A DNA stretch of 64,000 bases, from positions 2,024,001 to 2,088,000 of the forward strand of contig NZ_CP011032.1 of NCBI RefSeq assembly GCF_002310815.1, in the 5' to 3' direction. This document shows, piece by piece, positions 1 through 8,974 of the stretch (its first letter is position 1; every line of letters begins with the position of its first letter). Under the pieces are notes generated by a model. The model did no database searches. It had not been told where the DNA came from and was given only the letters and a program-made list of their open reading frames with translations. This stretch comes from Pseudoalteromonas tunicata (GTDB taxonomy: Bacteria > Pseudomonadota > Gammaproteobacteria > Enterobacterales > Alteromonadaceae). The position numbers were made by a program, and so were the translations under genes.

Positions 1-19
1 GAAGAGTAATAACTGGCAT
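1..19 (-). CDS. thrS: threonyl-tRNA synthetase, first codons only
   Basis: An ATG on the minus strand at 19-17 is followed by codons for M-P-V-I-T-L and then leaves the window. This is how ThrS of gammaproteobacteria begins (MPVITLPDGS in E. coli). A purine-rich ribosome-binding site (GAAAGG) lies 7 bases upstream of the ATG. Only six residues are visible, so the identity rests on a short match plus the good start signal. Confidence 0.55.
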
Positions 20-228
20 GTTTTTTCCTTTCTACAGTGGTGATCCCTACAATGCATCACGTGTAGTTAATAATTTATAAAAAAGAGATACAACGCATAA
101 AACACTTTTACGAGTAAGCATTTGGCTGCATGGGTAGTTTCAAAAAAACTACAAGGTAGCATTTTGTCTGTTTTACCTCGTAATTACAAGGATTAATCCC
201 TCGATAAAAGTATGACAATTTTGACATA
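20..228. promoter_or_regulatory. thrS leader / divergent intergenic region
   Basis: AT-rich DNA between thrS (minus) and the endonuclease-like gene (plus). It must hold the promoters of both. A small inverted repeat GTAGTTT...AAACTAC lies at 134-152; on the thrS-sense strand its loop side carries a run of T. It could be part of a leader structure, but no recognised element is visible. Confidence 0.3.
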
Positions 229-270
229 TTGCTATTCGTTTCCATACTTTGGTATCCAATCAAAAAAGTA

Positions 271-1269
271 ATGCTAATGACTCCACCTTCTTCCTTGCAA
301 TCATCGTTACGCATAGCAAGCTTAAACTTGTACAACTTTGCCAAACCACCTTTTAGCTTTTACCATCCCGATGAGCATTATTCAGCCCAACAATGGCAAG
401 AAAAGTGTCTCTGGCTGTCATCACAGTTAAAACACGTTCAGCCAGCTATTATTGGTTTTCAAGAAGTATTTAGCCCTGATGAGCTAGCGCGTATTTGTCA
501 GTCTTGTGGTTTACCTTTTTTTTCAACTGTGAGTAATCCAGTACTTGCAGAAGATGACCCTTTTTTATTTATTAAACCTGTGGTCGCATTGGCATCTCTT
601 TATCCAATCGAAACCATTACAGTATTAAAGCCTGATACTCAGTTATTAGCGGCTTTTAATTTACCGATTGATTTTCAATTTAATCGTGAACCGATTAAAG
701 CTAAAATCTTAATTCCTGTACTTGGCGCAGCTACTTTTTATATCGTACATTTAAAATCAAAACGTCCAACATCATTATCAAGCTATACCGACGTCGCCTT
801 TAAAGAGCAGCCAATCGCAAGTGCCTTGCTCAATGCAACGCTTGGGCGTTATCACAGCGACATGCAGCGGAGCCTTGAATTAGCCCTTATCTATCAAGAT
901 GTAATCAAAAGCCAGACCGAAGGTGAGCACTGTACTTTAATCATGGGAGATTTTAATGACCAAATCACTAGTGATGGTTTAGGTTTTATCTTCAATCAAG
1001 TTATCAGTGATGGTTTAGCCCAAACTCCATCGTTTGGTGTAACTGATTCCTATCAAGGGAGTGAGCAGCATCGCGCAGGGACACATTATTATCAAAATCA
1101 AGGAAAAGTACTTGATTACATTTTGCTTTCAACGCCTTTACTTTTACCTCAATCCCCTTTTTCTGTTGAGTTTAATGCTATTGACCAACACATACTCAAT
1201 ACATCAGGTTTGGAGCAAAAACTAAGCAGTGATCACGCTTTTATTTATATCGATATTACTAAAAAATAA
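271..1269 (+). CDS. endonuclease/exonuclease/phosphatase family protein
   Basis: A member of the DNase I-like metal-dependent phosphoesterase superfamily. Motifs seen in order: a QE pair in IIGFQEVF (metal-binding Glu, about residue 60), a mid-protein HLKSKR block, GDFND (Asp/Asn of the active site, about residue 230) and SSDHAF near the C-terminus (catalytic Asp-His). The open frame extends upstream to 229, but the ATG at 271 or 277 removes a hydrophobic-looking leader unlike the family and is preferred. There is no strong ribosome-binding site for either. The substrate cannot be told from sequence; family members cleave nucleic acids, phosphoinositides or sphingomyelin. Confidence 0.85.
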   Translation: MLMTPPSSLQSSLRIASLNLYNFAKPPFSFYHPDEHYSAQQWQEKCLWLSSQLKHVQPAIIGFQEVFSPDELARICQSCGLPFFSTVSNPVLAEDDPFLFIKPVVALASLYPIETITVLKPDTQLLAAFNLPIDFQFNREPIKAKILIPVLGAATFYIVHLKSKRPTSLSSYTDVAFKEQPIASALLNATLGRYHSDMQRSLELALIYQDVIKSQTEGEHCTLIMGDFNDQITSDGLGFIFNQVISDGLAQTPSFGVTDSYQGSEQHRAGTHYYQNQGKVLDYILLSTPLLLPQSPFSVEFNAIDQHILNTSGLEQKLSSDHAFIYIDITKK

Positions 1270-1337
1270 AAACTTCACTACAGCGTAAACTTTTCGATGA
1301 TATAATAAAAAAAATTTTTAGTTTACCGGAACAGATA

Positions 1338-1790
1338 ATGAGAACATGTGGTGTTGAGATTAAGGGAAGTGAAGTTCTTTTATGTTTATTAAGCAAAGAA
1401 GAGGACGTGTTTGATATTCGAGATATCCGTCAAACTCGCTTTACCTTATCTAATTCTAACGATGCTGAACAGCTACATAAATTCCAATTTGATTTCAAAA
1501 AATTACTTGAAGATTATCAAATAGATACAGTTGCAATCAAGCAGCGCCCGCACACAGGAAAATTTTCTGGCAGTGCTGTTGGTTTTAAAATGGAAGCTGC
1601 AATACAGCTCATCAATAACGTTCGTGTAGTCTTGCTTTCAGCCAATGATATTAAAGAGCAATTAAAACGTAACCCTCTACCAATTGATTTTGAATCAACA
1701 GGCTTAAAAAAGTTTCAAGAGCACGCTTTTATATCTGCTTATGTTGAAATTATGGAACAAACCTATCCTCGTCCAAAAAATGAAATCTAA
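1338..1790 (+). CDS. DUF3010 family protein
   Basis: A 150-residue soluble protein that I recognise as the DUF3010 family, common in Alteromonadales and Vibrionales and of unknown function. It starts MRTCGVEIKGSE, an acidic-residue-containing first strand as in RNase H/RuvC-like folds, and has a conserved central IKQRPHTGKFSGSAVGFKMEA block; that fold link is my inference. The gene stands alone: it starts about 70 bases after the preceding gene and ends just before a strong terminator. Confidence 0.8.
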   Translation: MRTCGVEIKGSEVLLCLLSKEEDVFDIRDIRQTRFTLSNSNDAEQLHKFQFDFKKLLEDYQIDTVAIKQRPHTGKFSGSAVGFKMEAAIQLINNVRVVLLSANDIKEQLKRNPLPIDFESTGLKKFQEHAFISAYVEIMEQTYPRPKNEI

Positions 1791-1810
1791 TCATTGAGTT
1801 AAATCAAACT

Positions 1811-1834
1811 AAAAAGGCCTTAACGGCCTTTTTT
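1811..1834 (+). terminator. Rho-independent terminator after the DUF3010 gene
   Basis: AAAAAGGCC-TTAAC-GGCCTTTTTT: a short GC stem flanked by A and T runs, 20 bases after the stop codon. Confidence 0.85.
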
Positions 1835-1923
1835 AATCCCTTTATCTTATTCACTAGCCCGCTCATTGTGAACATTGCTGCCTGATGAGCTAGATTTTGC
1901 TGTATTGCGGTTAAATTAAGGAT

Positions 1924-1960
1924 ATAAAAAAACCGCTTAAGCATGTGAACTTAAGCGGTT
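1924..1960 (-). terminator. Rho-independent terminator of the amidohydrolase pair
   Basis: Inverted repeat AACCGCTTAA at 1931-1940 with TTAAGCGGTT at 1951-1960. On the minus strand the stem is followed by a run of six or more T, just after the stop of the gene ending at 1978. Confidence 0.85.
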
Positions 1961-1977
1961 GTTGACGTAACTAGTTT

Positions 1978-3246
1978 TTACTTAGTGTACGCGCGTGGCA
2001 TCGCTGATTGTTTGATATAACGCTCAGCAAGTTTATCTTGACGAGATTCGGTGGTGTATTCTTTACCACCAATCCACATTTGGTCTACTTTTGAACTTAA
2101 CTCAAATGGGTCTGCGCTCCAAAGTACTAAATCAGCGGCTTTTCCAACTGCAACTTCACCAGCATTGATACCAAAGACTTCTGCAACATTAGCAGTAATT
2201 GCTTTTAAAGCACCTTGTGCCGACATGCCATTGGCGACTGCGATGCCTGTATCATAACGAAGTTGATACATGTTATGACTTGCATCTCCGCCTATCGTTA
2301 ACAATACCTTAGCACCCGCTTTTTCAAGTTCACCCGCTGTGGTTAACGATGAATGAAGTGAATCAAAGCTACCTGGTAAATTAGCAACAACACTTAATAC
2401 CACTGGCACTTTAGCATCAACTAATTGCTGTTTAATTAAGGTTGCATCATGTGCTCCGACGAAAACCATATTAACGTTAAATTGTTGTTTAACTTTAATC
2501 AGTTCAAGCATATCCGCAGCTCTTGATACATAAACAACTAAAGGTTTTTCACCTTTAAGCACGGCTGTGAGTAGTTTTTCAGATTTAGATGGCTCTTTAT
2601 CTTCTTTGTCAGCTTTGTCGTCTTTTTTTGTTTTCTTGCTGGCTTTCTCTGCTTTTGCTAACTTTTTAACTTGGCCATCTAGGGTATCAATTAAAGTTTG
2701 CAGGGAATATGCACGTGAACCACTGCTACGTTCACCTAAGCTAACCACAACAGCAGCTTCTTTAGTTAAAACGCTATCAAACTCACCGCTTAAATCAACA
2801 ACAAAACCAAGACCTGCAAAAATATCCTCTCCGCCCGTTGGGATAACTAAATCACGGGTGATCCCACCTTTACGTGCATAAGCAATAAGTGAACTACGTG
2901 GATTGTATGCAAGGCTGGCATCAAATGTGATGTCTGCTTTTTTATCACCTGCATCACGTGATGCAGCAACCGCACCTACTTCAACTAAACCAAGTTGATT
3001 CATTGTACTGATGATACCTGGACTTAAAATACGCCCATTAGCATCAATAACTTGTGTTGCATTGTGAGATTCTGGATTAATTGCAATAATTTTACCTTCA
3101 TCCATCACCACGGTTGCATTCTTTAAAATGCCTTGCTCATTGGCGGTGTAAACTGTTGCATTGGTAATCGCAATGGGTGCAGCATAAGCTGAAAAACCCG
3201 TTAATAAAGCAGCCGCAAGCATCGATTTTTTAAATACTTTCATCAT
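1978..3246 (-). CDS. secreted amidohydrolase-like protein lacking metal ligands
   Basis: 422 residues with a signal peptide (cleavage near AYAAP) and the amidohydrolase/imidazolonepropionase-like fold: an N-terminal beta-sandwich segment (ATVYTANEQG), a barrel, and the C-terminal GKAADLVLWSADPFE signature. The usual DxHxH after the PGI motif is replaced by ISTMNQLG, so the first two metal-binding histidines are missing. Around residues 193-222 lies a long run of Lys, Glu and Asp that looks like a disordered insert. The ribosome-binding site AAGGAG sits just before the ATG. It follows the second, intact amidohydrolase by 9 bases, so the two are one operon. It may act as a non-catalytic partner or use a different metal set. 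Confidence 0.8.
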   Translation of the reverse strand: MMKVFKKSMLAAALLTGFSAYAAPIAITNATVYTANEQGILKNATVVMDEGKIIAINPESHNATQVIDANGRILSPGIISTMNQLGLVEVGAVAASRDAGDKKADITFDASLAYNPRSSLIAYARKGGITRDLVIPTGGEDIFAGLGFVVDLSGEFDSVLTKEAAVVVSLGERSSGSRAYSLQTLIDTLDGQVKKLAKAEKASKKTKKDDKADKEDKEPSKSEKLLTAVLKGEKPLVVYVSRAADMLELIKVKQQFNVNMVFVGAHDATLIKQQLVDAKVPVVLSVVANLPGSFDSLHSSLTTAGELEKAGAKVLLTIGGDASHNMYQLRYDTGIAVANGMSAQGALKAITANVAEVFGINAGEVAVGKAADLVLWSADPFELSSKVDQMWIGGKEYTTESRQDKLAERYIKQSAMPRAYTK

Positions 3247-3255
3247 TATATCTCC

Positions 3256-4638
3256 TTAGCGTTGCCCTAACATGAAATCACTTTTTGCTTGATATTTGTC
3301 ATCGAAACGATCAAATACTTTTGCACCGTCAACAAATACTTGCTCAGCATGGGCGTAAACACTGAATGGGCTTTGATTCCAAATAACAACATCGGCTTGT
3401 TTACCTGGCTCTAGCGTACCTGTTTTATCTAAAATACCTAATGACTTAGCAGGGTTCGCTGTAATCCATTTAATGGCATCTTGTTCTTTAATCGCAAAAC
3501 CTTTGTTATTTCCGCTCGCCATCGCTTTGCCTGCTTCTTGGTTTAAGCGTTGAATAGTGGTATCTGAGTCTGAGTGCACAATGGCACATGAATTTTTAAC
3601 CGCATCAACAATAGCAATGTTTTCATGCACCATGTCGTAGGCTTCCATTTTAAAGCCCCACCAGTCTGGCCAAAGCGCAGCACAGTTTTTGTTTTCAGCA
3701 AGCATATCGGCAATTTTGTATGCTTCAATACCATGATGGAATGTACCGGCGTGATAACCAAACTCTTTAGATAAATCAATCATCATTGCCATTTCTTCAG
3801 CTTTATAACAATGATTGTGGATCATCACTTCGCCATCTAATACGCCTTTTAGCGTATCAAGCATTAAATCTCGCTCTGGTGCTTGTGGGTTTTTACCAGC
3901 GGCGTAATCACGCTCGTATTTTTCCCAAGCACGTTTGTATTCTGTCGCTTCAATAAAGGCGTGACGATAACCTGCCATGTTACCCATACGTGTTGATGGC
4001 GCTTCTTTACGGCTACCATAAACACGTTTTGGATTTTCACCACACGCCATTTTTAAGCCATACGGCGCATCAGGAAATTTCATTGCTTGCATGGTATGTG
4101 CAGGCACATTTTTAAGCGTCACACCGCGGCCACCAATTAAATTAGCAGAACCTGGGAGAATTTGTAGCGTAGTGATCCCACCGGCACGTGCAGTATTAAA
4201 GCCTGGGTCTTGTGGCCATACTGAGTGTTCAACCCATACTTCGGCTGTCACAGGATTAGTCATTTCGTTGCCATCTTGATGAGACTCAACTCCTGGATTT
4301 GGATAAGCGCCAAGATGTGAATGAACATCGATAATGCCTGGTGTTACCCATTTACCTTTGGCATCAATAACGGTGGCACCTTCAGCCGTTAAATCTTTAC
4401 CGACTTTACTAATTTTTCCATCAACAACAAGTACATCAGCGTCATCTAAACGCTCACCTGTTCCAGTTAGAACGGTGGCATTTTGAATTAAAGTCGTTGA
4501 ACTTGGTAATACTTTGTAAGTGCTTGGGTATGGGTTTTTAGCGATTGAAACTTTAGGATCTTGAGGACCTGACTCATTACAGCCAACAAGTGCTGCACTA
4601 AGTGCAATCATCATTACCGATGGGGCAAAATGTCGCAT
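3256..4638 (-). CDS. amidohydrolase lipoprotein
   Basis: A metal-dependent amidohydrolase of the imidazolonepropionase-like group, anchored as a lipoprotein. The signal peptide ends in the lipobox ALVGC. Motifs: IDVHSHLG (HxH metal ligands), an IHNHCYKAEE and a FHHGIEAYK histidine pair in the barrel, HSDSDTT (catalytic Asp) and GKQADVVIWNQSPF near the end. The frame is open to 4671, but the ATG at 4638 has an AGGAG ribosome-binding site 10 bases upstream and starts the signal peptide, so it is preferred. First gene of a two-gene operon with the degenerate paralogue downstream. Likely substrate class is small N-acyl or dipeptide-like compounds; this is not shown by sequence. Confidence 0.85.
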   Translation of the reverse strand: MRHFAPSVMMIALSAALVGCNESGPQDPKVSIAKNPYPSTYKVLPSSTTLIQNATVLTGTGERLDDADVLVVDGKISKVGKDLTAEGATVIDAKGKWVTPGIIDVHSHLGAYPNPGVESHQDGNEMTNPVTAEVWVEHSVWPQDPGFNTARAGGITTLQILPGSANLIGGRGVTLKNVPAHTMQAMKFPDAPYGLKMACGENPKRVYGSRKEAPSTRMGNMAGYRHAFIEATEYKRAWEKYERDYAAGKNPQAPERDLMLDTLKGVLDGEVMIHNHCYKAEEMAMMIDLSKEFGYHAGTFHHGIEAYKIADMLAENKNCAALWPDWWGFKMEAYDMVHENIAIVDAVKNSCAIVHSDSDTTIQRLNQEAGKAMASGNNKGFAIKEQDAIKWITANPAKSLGILDKTGTLEPGKQADVVIWNQSPFSVYAHAEQVFVDGAKVFDRFDDKYQAKSDFMLGQR

Positions 4639-4756
4639 TGTTATTGTTCTCCTTTTTATAGTTAAAAACACTTTAGCGAACTATTTTTAAGATTGCGATG
4701 CTTTGGCGGCAAAATCACAAAGAATAAAGCTGAAAATTTAACTTTTATTTAATTTA

Positions 4757-5350
4757 TTAAATTTGCCAGCAAAACTGAGGGTTACTGGAGTCACTTTGGT
4801 AACAAGCGAGCTTAATTAATGCACCATGCCCTATTTCAATCGGTAAATATTTAGCACCGATTTGGGCCTGATTAAAACCAAGTAAATGTGTTAAAAAGTG
4901 ACGAATAACACCTCCATGAGTCACCACTAAAACACGTTGTTCTTTATAGCGTTTGGCGATTAACTCAATTACATTTTCAACTCTTGTTGCAAAATCTGCC
5001 ATGCTTTCACCATTGGGAATAGTGTGAGAATAAGGGTCTGAAAAATAACGCTCTGCAGCACTGTTTGGTTCAGCGAATAACGCTTCATAAGTGAGGCCAT
5101 CCCAATCACCAAAGTCTATTTCAGCTAAATCGGTTGTGATTTTTATCGGTAATTGCTGTAAATGAGCATATTCAGTGGCAAACTCCGCGCAACGTAACAA
5201 TGGTGAGCTAATAACACGGTCAAATTGCATGTTTATTAAAGCATGGTGCATTTGCTGCCAACCTTTTGACGTTAAAGGTTCATCGGTTTTACCCCGTAGT
5301 TTTTTACCTCCTTGTACCTCACCATGGCGTAACAAAAAGATCTGGCTCAT
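4757..5350 (-). CDS. cobC: alpha-ribazole phosphatase (histidine phosphatase family)
   Basis: Removes the phosphate from alpha-ribazole-5'-phosphate in assembly of the cobalamin lower ligand. The phosphohistidine motif LLRHGEV lies at residues 5-11 from the chosen start; EIDFGDWDG and VVTHGGVIR (second catalytic His) follow as in phosphoglycerate-mutase-like phosphatases. The ATG at 5350 overlaps the TGA of cobU as ATGA, so translation is probably coupled; the longer open frame to 5407 lies inside cobU. The assignment to CobC rather than a generic phosphatase rests on its cob neighbours. Confidence 0.88.
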   Translation of the reverse strand: MSQIFLLRHGEVQGGKKLRGKTDEPLTSKGWQQMHHALINMQFDRVISSPLLRCAEFATEYAHLQQLPIKITTDLAEIDFGDWDGLTYEALFAEPNSAAERYFSDPYSHTIPNGESMADFATRVENVIELIAKRYKEQRVLVVTHGGVIRHFLTHLLGFNQAQIGAKYLPIEIGHGALIKLACYQSDSSNPQFCWQI

Positions 5351-5916
5351 ACTTTTCCCTTTAACAATAACGGTAAACCTGCCATTACCGCACTCACCTG
5401 CTCGCACTGCTCGGCTATCGCTTGATTGAGCCAGCCTTGCTGATCACAAAATTGCCGCGCCAACGCATTTTCTGGCGTAATTGAAAAACCAACTTCATTA
5501 CTCACTAATACAACATCTGCTTGAGTGTTCTTTAAAGCCCCTAAAAAATCGCTTTTTACTTGTTGAAATGAATTGTTGACATATTCGGATTCACTTAAAA
5601 CAATAGCTTCTAAACCTTTGTATTCTCGTGATAAATAATATAACCAGTTGTTTAACCACAGCGTCATACAATCAATTAAAATAAGGTGTTGTTGATAGTT
5701 TGGGTTAAGTAAAATAGGTTCAAGCTTCAGTGGGGCTTCAATGGTTGGCCAGGTTGAAGGTCGATGAGCTTGATGATGGGCAATCCGCGCTTGCATTTCT
5801 GCATCAATTGGCTCTGCCGTGGCAAGATAAAGCACGGGTTTGCTCGATAACGAGGCTAAACACTCTGCATATCGACTTTTGCCAGAGCGTACGCCGCCTA
5901 TAATTAAATGCTTCAA
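5347..5916 (-). CDS. cobU: adenosylcobinamide kinase / adenosylcobinamide-phosphate guanylyltransferase
   Basis: Bifunctional enzyme that phosphorylates adenosylcobinamide and then adds GMP. The P-loop GGVRSGKS is at residues 7-14; ATAEPIDAEM with the following HHQAHRP holds the guanylylation-site histidines; LIDCMTLWLNN is the Walker B-like strand. 189 residues, usual for CobU/CobP. Transcribed divergently from cobT across about 150 bases and coupled to cobC by a 4-base overlap. Confidence 0.93.
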   Translation of the reverse strand: MKHLIIGGVRSGKSRYAECLASLSSKPVLYLATAEPIDAEMQARIAHHQAHRPSTWPTIEAPLKLEPILLNPNYQQHLILIDCMTLWLNNWLYYLSREYKGLEAIVLSESEYVNNSFQQVKSDFLGALKNTQADVVLVSNEVGFSITPENALARQFCDQQGWLNQAIAEQCEQVSAVMAGLPLLLKGKV

Positions 5917-6063
5917 ACCACACTCCTAAATTTTTGGTAAGCATAACAAAGCTGCAGATAAAACAAAGTCTTAGTTATTAATTTGCTACTCGTTTTAGTG
6001 TTAAAACTGGTAACAAAGCAGCGTTTTACTTACAATAGCCCATCTTTAATATGAGCCGTCATC

Positions 6064-7059
6064 ATGCAAACCTTTCAAGACATTATTAATCATAAAACCA
6101 AGCCTTTAGGTTCTTTGGGTAAATTAGAGCAGCTTGCATTGCAATTGGCTACCATCCAAAGCTCTGAAAAAATAGCCATTACCCAGCCTCAAATGCTCGT
6201 TTTTGCCGGTGATCATGGTATTGCAGCACATAATATCAGCATTGCACCTAGTGCTGTTACAACGCTGATGGTAAATAATTTTTTAAATGGGGGGGCTGCC
6301 ATTAATTGTTTTGCCCGTACTTTAGGTTGGCAACTTAAGGTGATTGACTGTGGTATTTTAACCGATATCACCCACCCTTCATTAATCAAAAGCCGTTTAG
6401 GTCAGTGCACTGGTGACATTAGCAAAGCGCCTGCAATGGATAAGCTACAGCTCGACCAAGCATTTTCATTTTGTGATGATTTTATCGCTCAACTTGCCAG
6501 ACAAGGCACTAACCTATTAGGATTTGGCGAAATGGGCATTGGCAATACTTCGCCAGCCGCGGCATTGTGCGCAGCACTTTTGAAACTGCCAGCCTCACAG
6601 ACGATTGGCGCTGGCACTGGCATTAATTCAAGCCAACTTGAAGCCAAACTTAAACTAATAGAGTGCGCCCTTGCCCGCCTAACGAATCTTGCAGACCTGA
6701 CACCAGAGCAACTGTTACTTGAACTTGGTGGCTTTGAAATTTCGCATTTGGTGGCTGCCATTTTGGCGGGGTTTAAACATAATATGATTCTGCTGATTGA
6801 TGGCTTTATTGTCACCGCAGCGGCATTGATTGCGATAAAAATTAATCCAAAATGCCAAGAAAACATGGTCTTTGCCCATTGCTCGATGGAACAAGCCCAC
6901 CAAAAAATGTTGCGCTCAATTAATGCTGAACCACTATTAGATTTAGGCTTACGATTAGGCGAAGGAACAGGTGCTGCGCTTGCATTACCTTTAGTACTTG
7001 CTGCGGCCAGCTTTTTTAATGACATGGCCAGTTTTACTGAGGTTGGAATTGAGCTGTGA
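6064..7059 (+). CDS. cobT: nicotinate-nucleotide-dimethylbenzimidazole phosphoribosyltransferase
   Basis: Makes alpha-ribazole phosphate from nicotinate mononucleotide and a benzimidazole base. The N-terminal KPLGSLGKLE block, VFAGDHGI, GEMGIGNTSPAAAL and the C-terminal LGEGTGAALALP with the catalytic Glu are all present. 331 residues, slightly shorter than the usual 340-350. It opens a cobT-cobS-btuR operon. No cobalamin riboswitch is evident in the 147-base gap shared with cobU. Confidence 0.93.
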   Translation: MQTFQDIINHKTKPLGSLGKLEQLALQLATIQSSEKIAITQPQMLVFAGDHGIAAHNISIAPSAVTTLMVNNFLNGGAAINCFARTLGWQLKVIDCGILTDITHPSLIKSRLGQCTGDISKAPAMDKLQLDQAFSFCDDFIAQLARQGTNLLGFGEMGIGNTSPAAALCAALLKLPASQTIGAGTGINSSQLEAKLKLIECALARLTNLADLTPEQLLLELGGFEISHLVAAILAGFKHNMILLIDGFIVTAAALIAIKINPKCQENMVFAHCSMEQAHQKMLRSINAEPLLDLGLRLGEGTGAALALPLVLAAASFFNDMASFTEVGIEL

Positions 7060-7841
7060 TAAGCCTGCGTAATCAATGGTCTATATTTTTAATCGCGCTT
7101 GGTTTTTTAACTCGCATACCTATTGGAATCGTTGACTTTAGTCCAGAAAAGCTCAATAAGGCCAGCCGTTATTTTGCTCTGGTTGGAGCGCTGATTGGCT
7201 TGTTATGCGCGGCAGTATTTTTGACCGCACATTTAGTATTAAGCCAAGAAATTGCGATTTTATTGAGTATGGTGGTTGGTTTTTACTTAACGGGTGGTTT
7301 TCACGAAGATGGCCTAGCTGATGTATGCGATGGTTTTGGTGGTGGTTATACCAAAATACGCAAACTTGAAATCATGAAAGATTCCCGAGTGGGTACTTAT
7401 GGCAGTCTAGGGCTTTTCAGTGCCCTGCTATTAAAGTTTTTATTACTGAATGAACTGGCAGATCCTGCTATTGCTTTAATTCTAATGCACACCTTAAGTC
7501 GCACCCTTGCCAGTAGTATCATATTTTCAGCACACTATGCCAGTGCCGATTTAATCAGTAAAACCAAACCGTTAGCTAATAGTATGAGCCTGACTTCATT
7601 ACTTATTTTACTGATAAGTACCGCACTTATACTCGCTTTAAGCACTTTTGTTTATTTAACCATAAGCAATTTAGTGATCTTAATCCTAATTTTAGTTGTA
7701 CTACGCAGCATATTAATCAAATGGTTTGAACACCATTTAGACGGTTACACCGGTGACTGCTTGGGTTTTGCCCAACAAACAAGTGAATTGCTCGGTTACC
7801 TCACCCTTATTATTTTATTAGGAACTCCCGATGTCAGATAA
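7056..7841 (+). CDS. cobS: adenosylcobinamide-GDP ribazoletransferase
   Basis: Integral membrane enzyme that joins adenosylcobinamide-GDP and alpha-ribazole to give adenosylcobalamin. The family motif GGFHEDGLADVCDGFGGG is at about residues 81-98, and roughly six hydrophobic segments can be seen. Translation starts at a GTG that overlaps the cobT stop as GTGA, implying coupled translation. The 3' end overlaps btuR by 11 bases. Confidence 0.92.
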   Translation: MISLRNQWSIFLIALGFLTRIPIGIVDFSPEKLNKASRYFALVGALIGLLCAAVFLTAHLVLSQEIAILLSMVVGFYLTGGFHEDGLADVCDGFGGGYTKIRKLEIMKDSRVGTYGSLGLFSALLLKFLLLNELADPAIALILMHTLSRTLASSIIFSAHYASADLISKTKPLANSMSLTSLLILLISTALILALSTFVYLTISNLVILILILVVLRSILIKWFEHHLDGYTGDCLGFAQQTSELLGYLTLIILLGTPDVR

Positions 7842-8427
7842 AGAAACACGCCACAAAGAACGCCAAGAAAAACTAAAACAAGCTGTCGATACTAAAATCG
7901 CCAATGCACAAACAGTAAAAGGTTTGATGATTGTAATAACTGGTAATGGTAAAGGAAAATCGACTTCAGGTTTTGGTACTGTCGCCCGTGGTGTTGGTCA
8001 TGGTTTAAAATGTGCTGTGGCGCAATTTATTAAAGGCAATTGGGAATGCGGTGAACGCGCACTCCTTGAAAAAAATGGCGTTGAATTTCATGTAATGGGT
8101 ACCGGATTTACCTGGAATACGCAAGACCGCATTGCAGATACCGAAGCAGCATTAGCTATTTGGGAAAAATGTGAACAAATGCTACAAGACGAAAGCCTTG
8201 ATTTAGTCTTACTCGACGAGCTAACTTACATGATCACTTATGATTATGTGCCACTTGAGCGCGTATTAACGGCGCTGCGAAATCGCCCCTTCATGCAAAG
8301 CGTGGTTGTTACAGGGCGTGCTGCGCATCGTGAATTAACCGAAATGGCAGATACCGTATCAGAGGTCAGAAATGTAAAACATGCATTTGATTCTGGTGTC
8401 AAAGCCCTCAAAGGCGTTGATTGGTAA
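7831..8427 (+). CDS. btuR: cob(I)yrinic acid a,c-diamide adenosyltransferase
   Basis: ATP:corrinoid adenosyltransferase of the CobO/BtuR/CobA type. A charged N-terminal helix precedes the P-loop GNGKGKST at about residues 38-45; GNWECGERALLE and LVLLDELTY follow, typical of the family. 198 residues, expected length. Last gene of the cobTS-btuR operon; together with cobU and cobC it lets the cell convert salvaged cobinamide to adenosylcobalamin. The early corrin-ring genes are not in the window. Confidence 0.93.
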   Translation: MSDKETRHKERQEKLKQAVDTKIANAQTVKGLMIVITGNGKGKSTSGFGTVARGVGHGLKCAVAQFIKGNWECGERALLEKNGVEFHVMGTGFTWNTQDRIADTEAALAIWEKCEQMLQDESLDLVLLDELTYMITYDYVPLERVLTALRNRPFMQSVVVTGRAAHRELTEMADTVSEVRNVKHAFDSGVKALKGVDW

Positions 8428-8450
8428 AAATAGCGTCCAATTTAAATTAC

Positions 8451-8501
8451 TCGACACATCAATAGTTAAACGAAACAAAACGTTAAATAGAGATGTGTCG
8501 A
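8451..8501. repeat. inverted repeat upstream of the DUF3718 gene
   Basis: TCGACACATC at 8451-8460 is perfectly inverted at 8492-8501, with an inner AACG/CGTT pair. No T run follows, so it is not a standard terminator. It lies between btuR and the DUF3718 gene and could be an operator or an mRNA structure. Confidence 0.45.
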
Positions 8502-8597
8502 ATTGCACACTTACTTACACATTGTTGCTTTTTGTTAACATCGTCGAATATCAAATCATTCATACTTTAATGGTTACTCACCTATGGATGAATCGTC

Positions 8598-8951
8598 ATG
8601 AAAAAGTCTCTCTTAGTCGTCGCTGCGTGCTCTTTTTTAGTGAGCCTTAATGCTCAAGCCGCTGCAGATCGATTTATCGCCGCCAACAACTCTAAAGAAA
8701 CACGTATTTGTATGGCAACAGCAAGTAATCGACCTATTGCGCTTATTGTTGCACTAAAAGAGCAATCTATGAGTCGAAAATCGGCAAATCAATATATTCG
8801 TTGTAATGATACTCCACTTGCAGTTTTTGCAAGGGTCTATGAGTTAAATAAAACGGGTCATTATCTAAAATATGAGAATGTATCAAGTACCTATATTAAA
8901 GATATTACAATGACAGCAGGAGATTCGGTGGTTATTGCAGGTTCACGCTAA
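8598..8951 (+). CDS. DUF3718 family periplasmic protein
   Basis: A 117-residue exported protein with a clear Sec signal peptide (cleavage near LNAQA-AA). The ICMATAS...MSRK..NQYIRCNDTPLAVFA pattern with two cysteines matches DUF3718, a family of unknown function in Alteromonadales. Mature protein about 95 residues. It stands alone before a bidirectional terminator. Confidence 0.8.
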   Translation: MKKSLLVVAACSFLVSLNAQAAADRFIAANNSKETRICMATASNRPIALIVALKEQSMSRKSANQYIRCNDTPLAVFARVYELNKTGHYLKYENVSSTYIKDITMTAGDSVVIAGSR

Positions 8952-8974
8952 TATTTTGTGATGCTACACAATTC

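Noticed and set aside
108..344. 78-codon minus frame overlapping the first gene and the thrS leader
   Set aside because: It crosses the start of the endonuclease-like gene and lies where the thrS promoter should be.
5917..6063. Possible cobalamin riboswitch between cobU and cobT
   Set aside because: Only 147 bases and no B12-box-like sequence seen on either strand.
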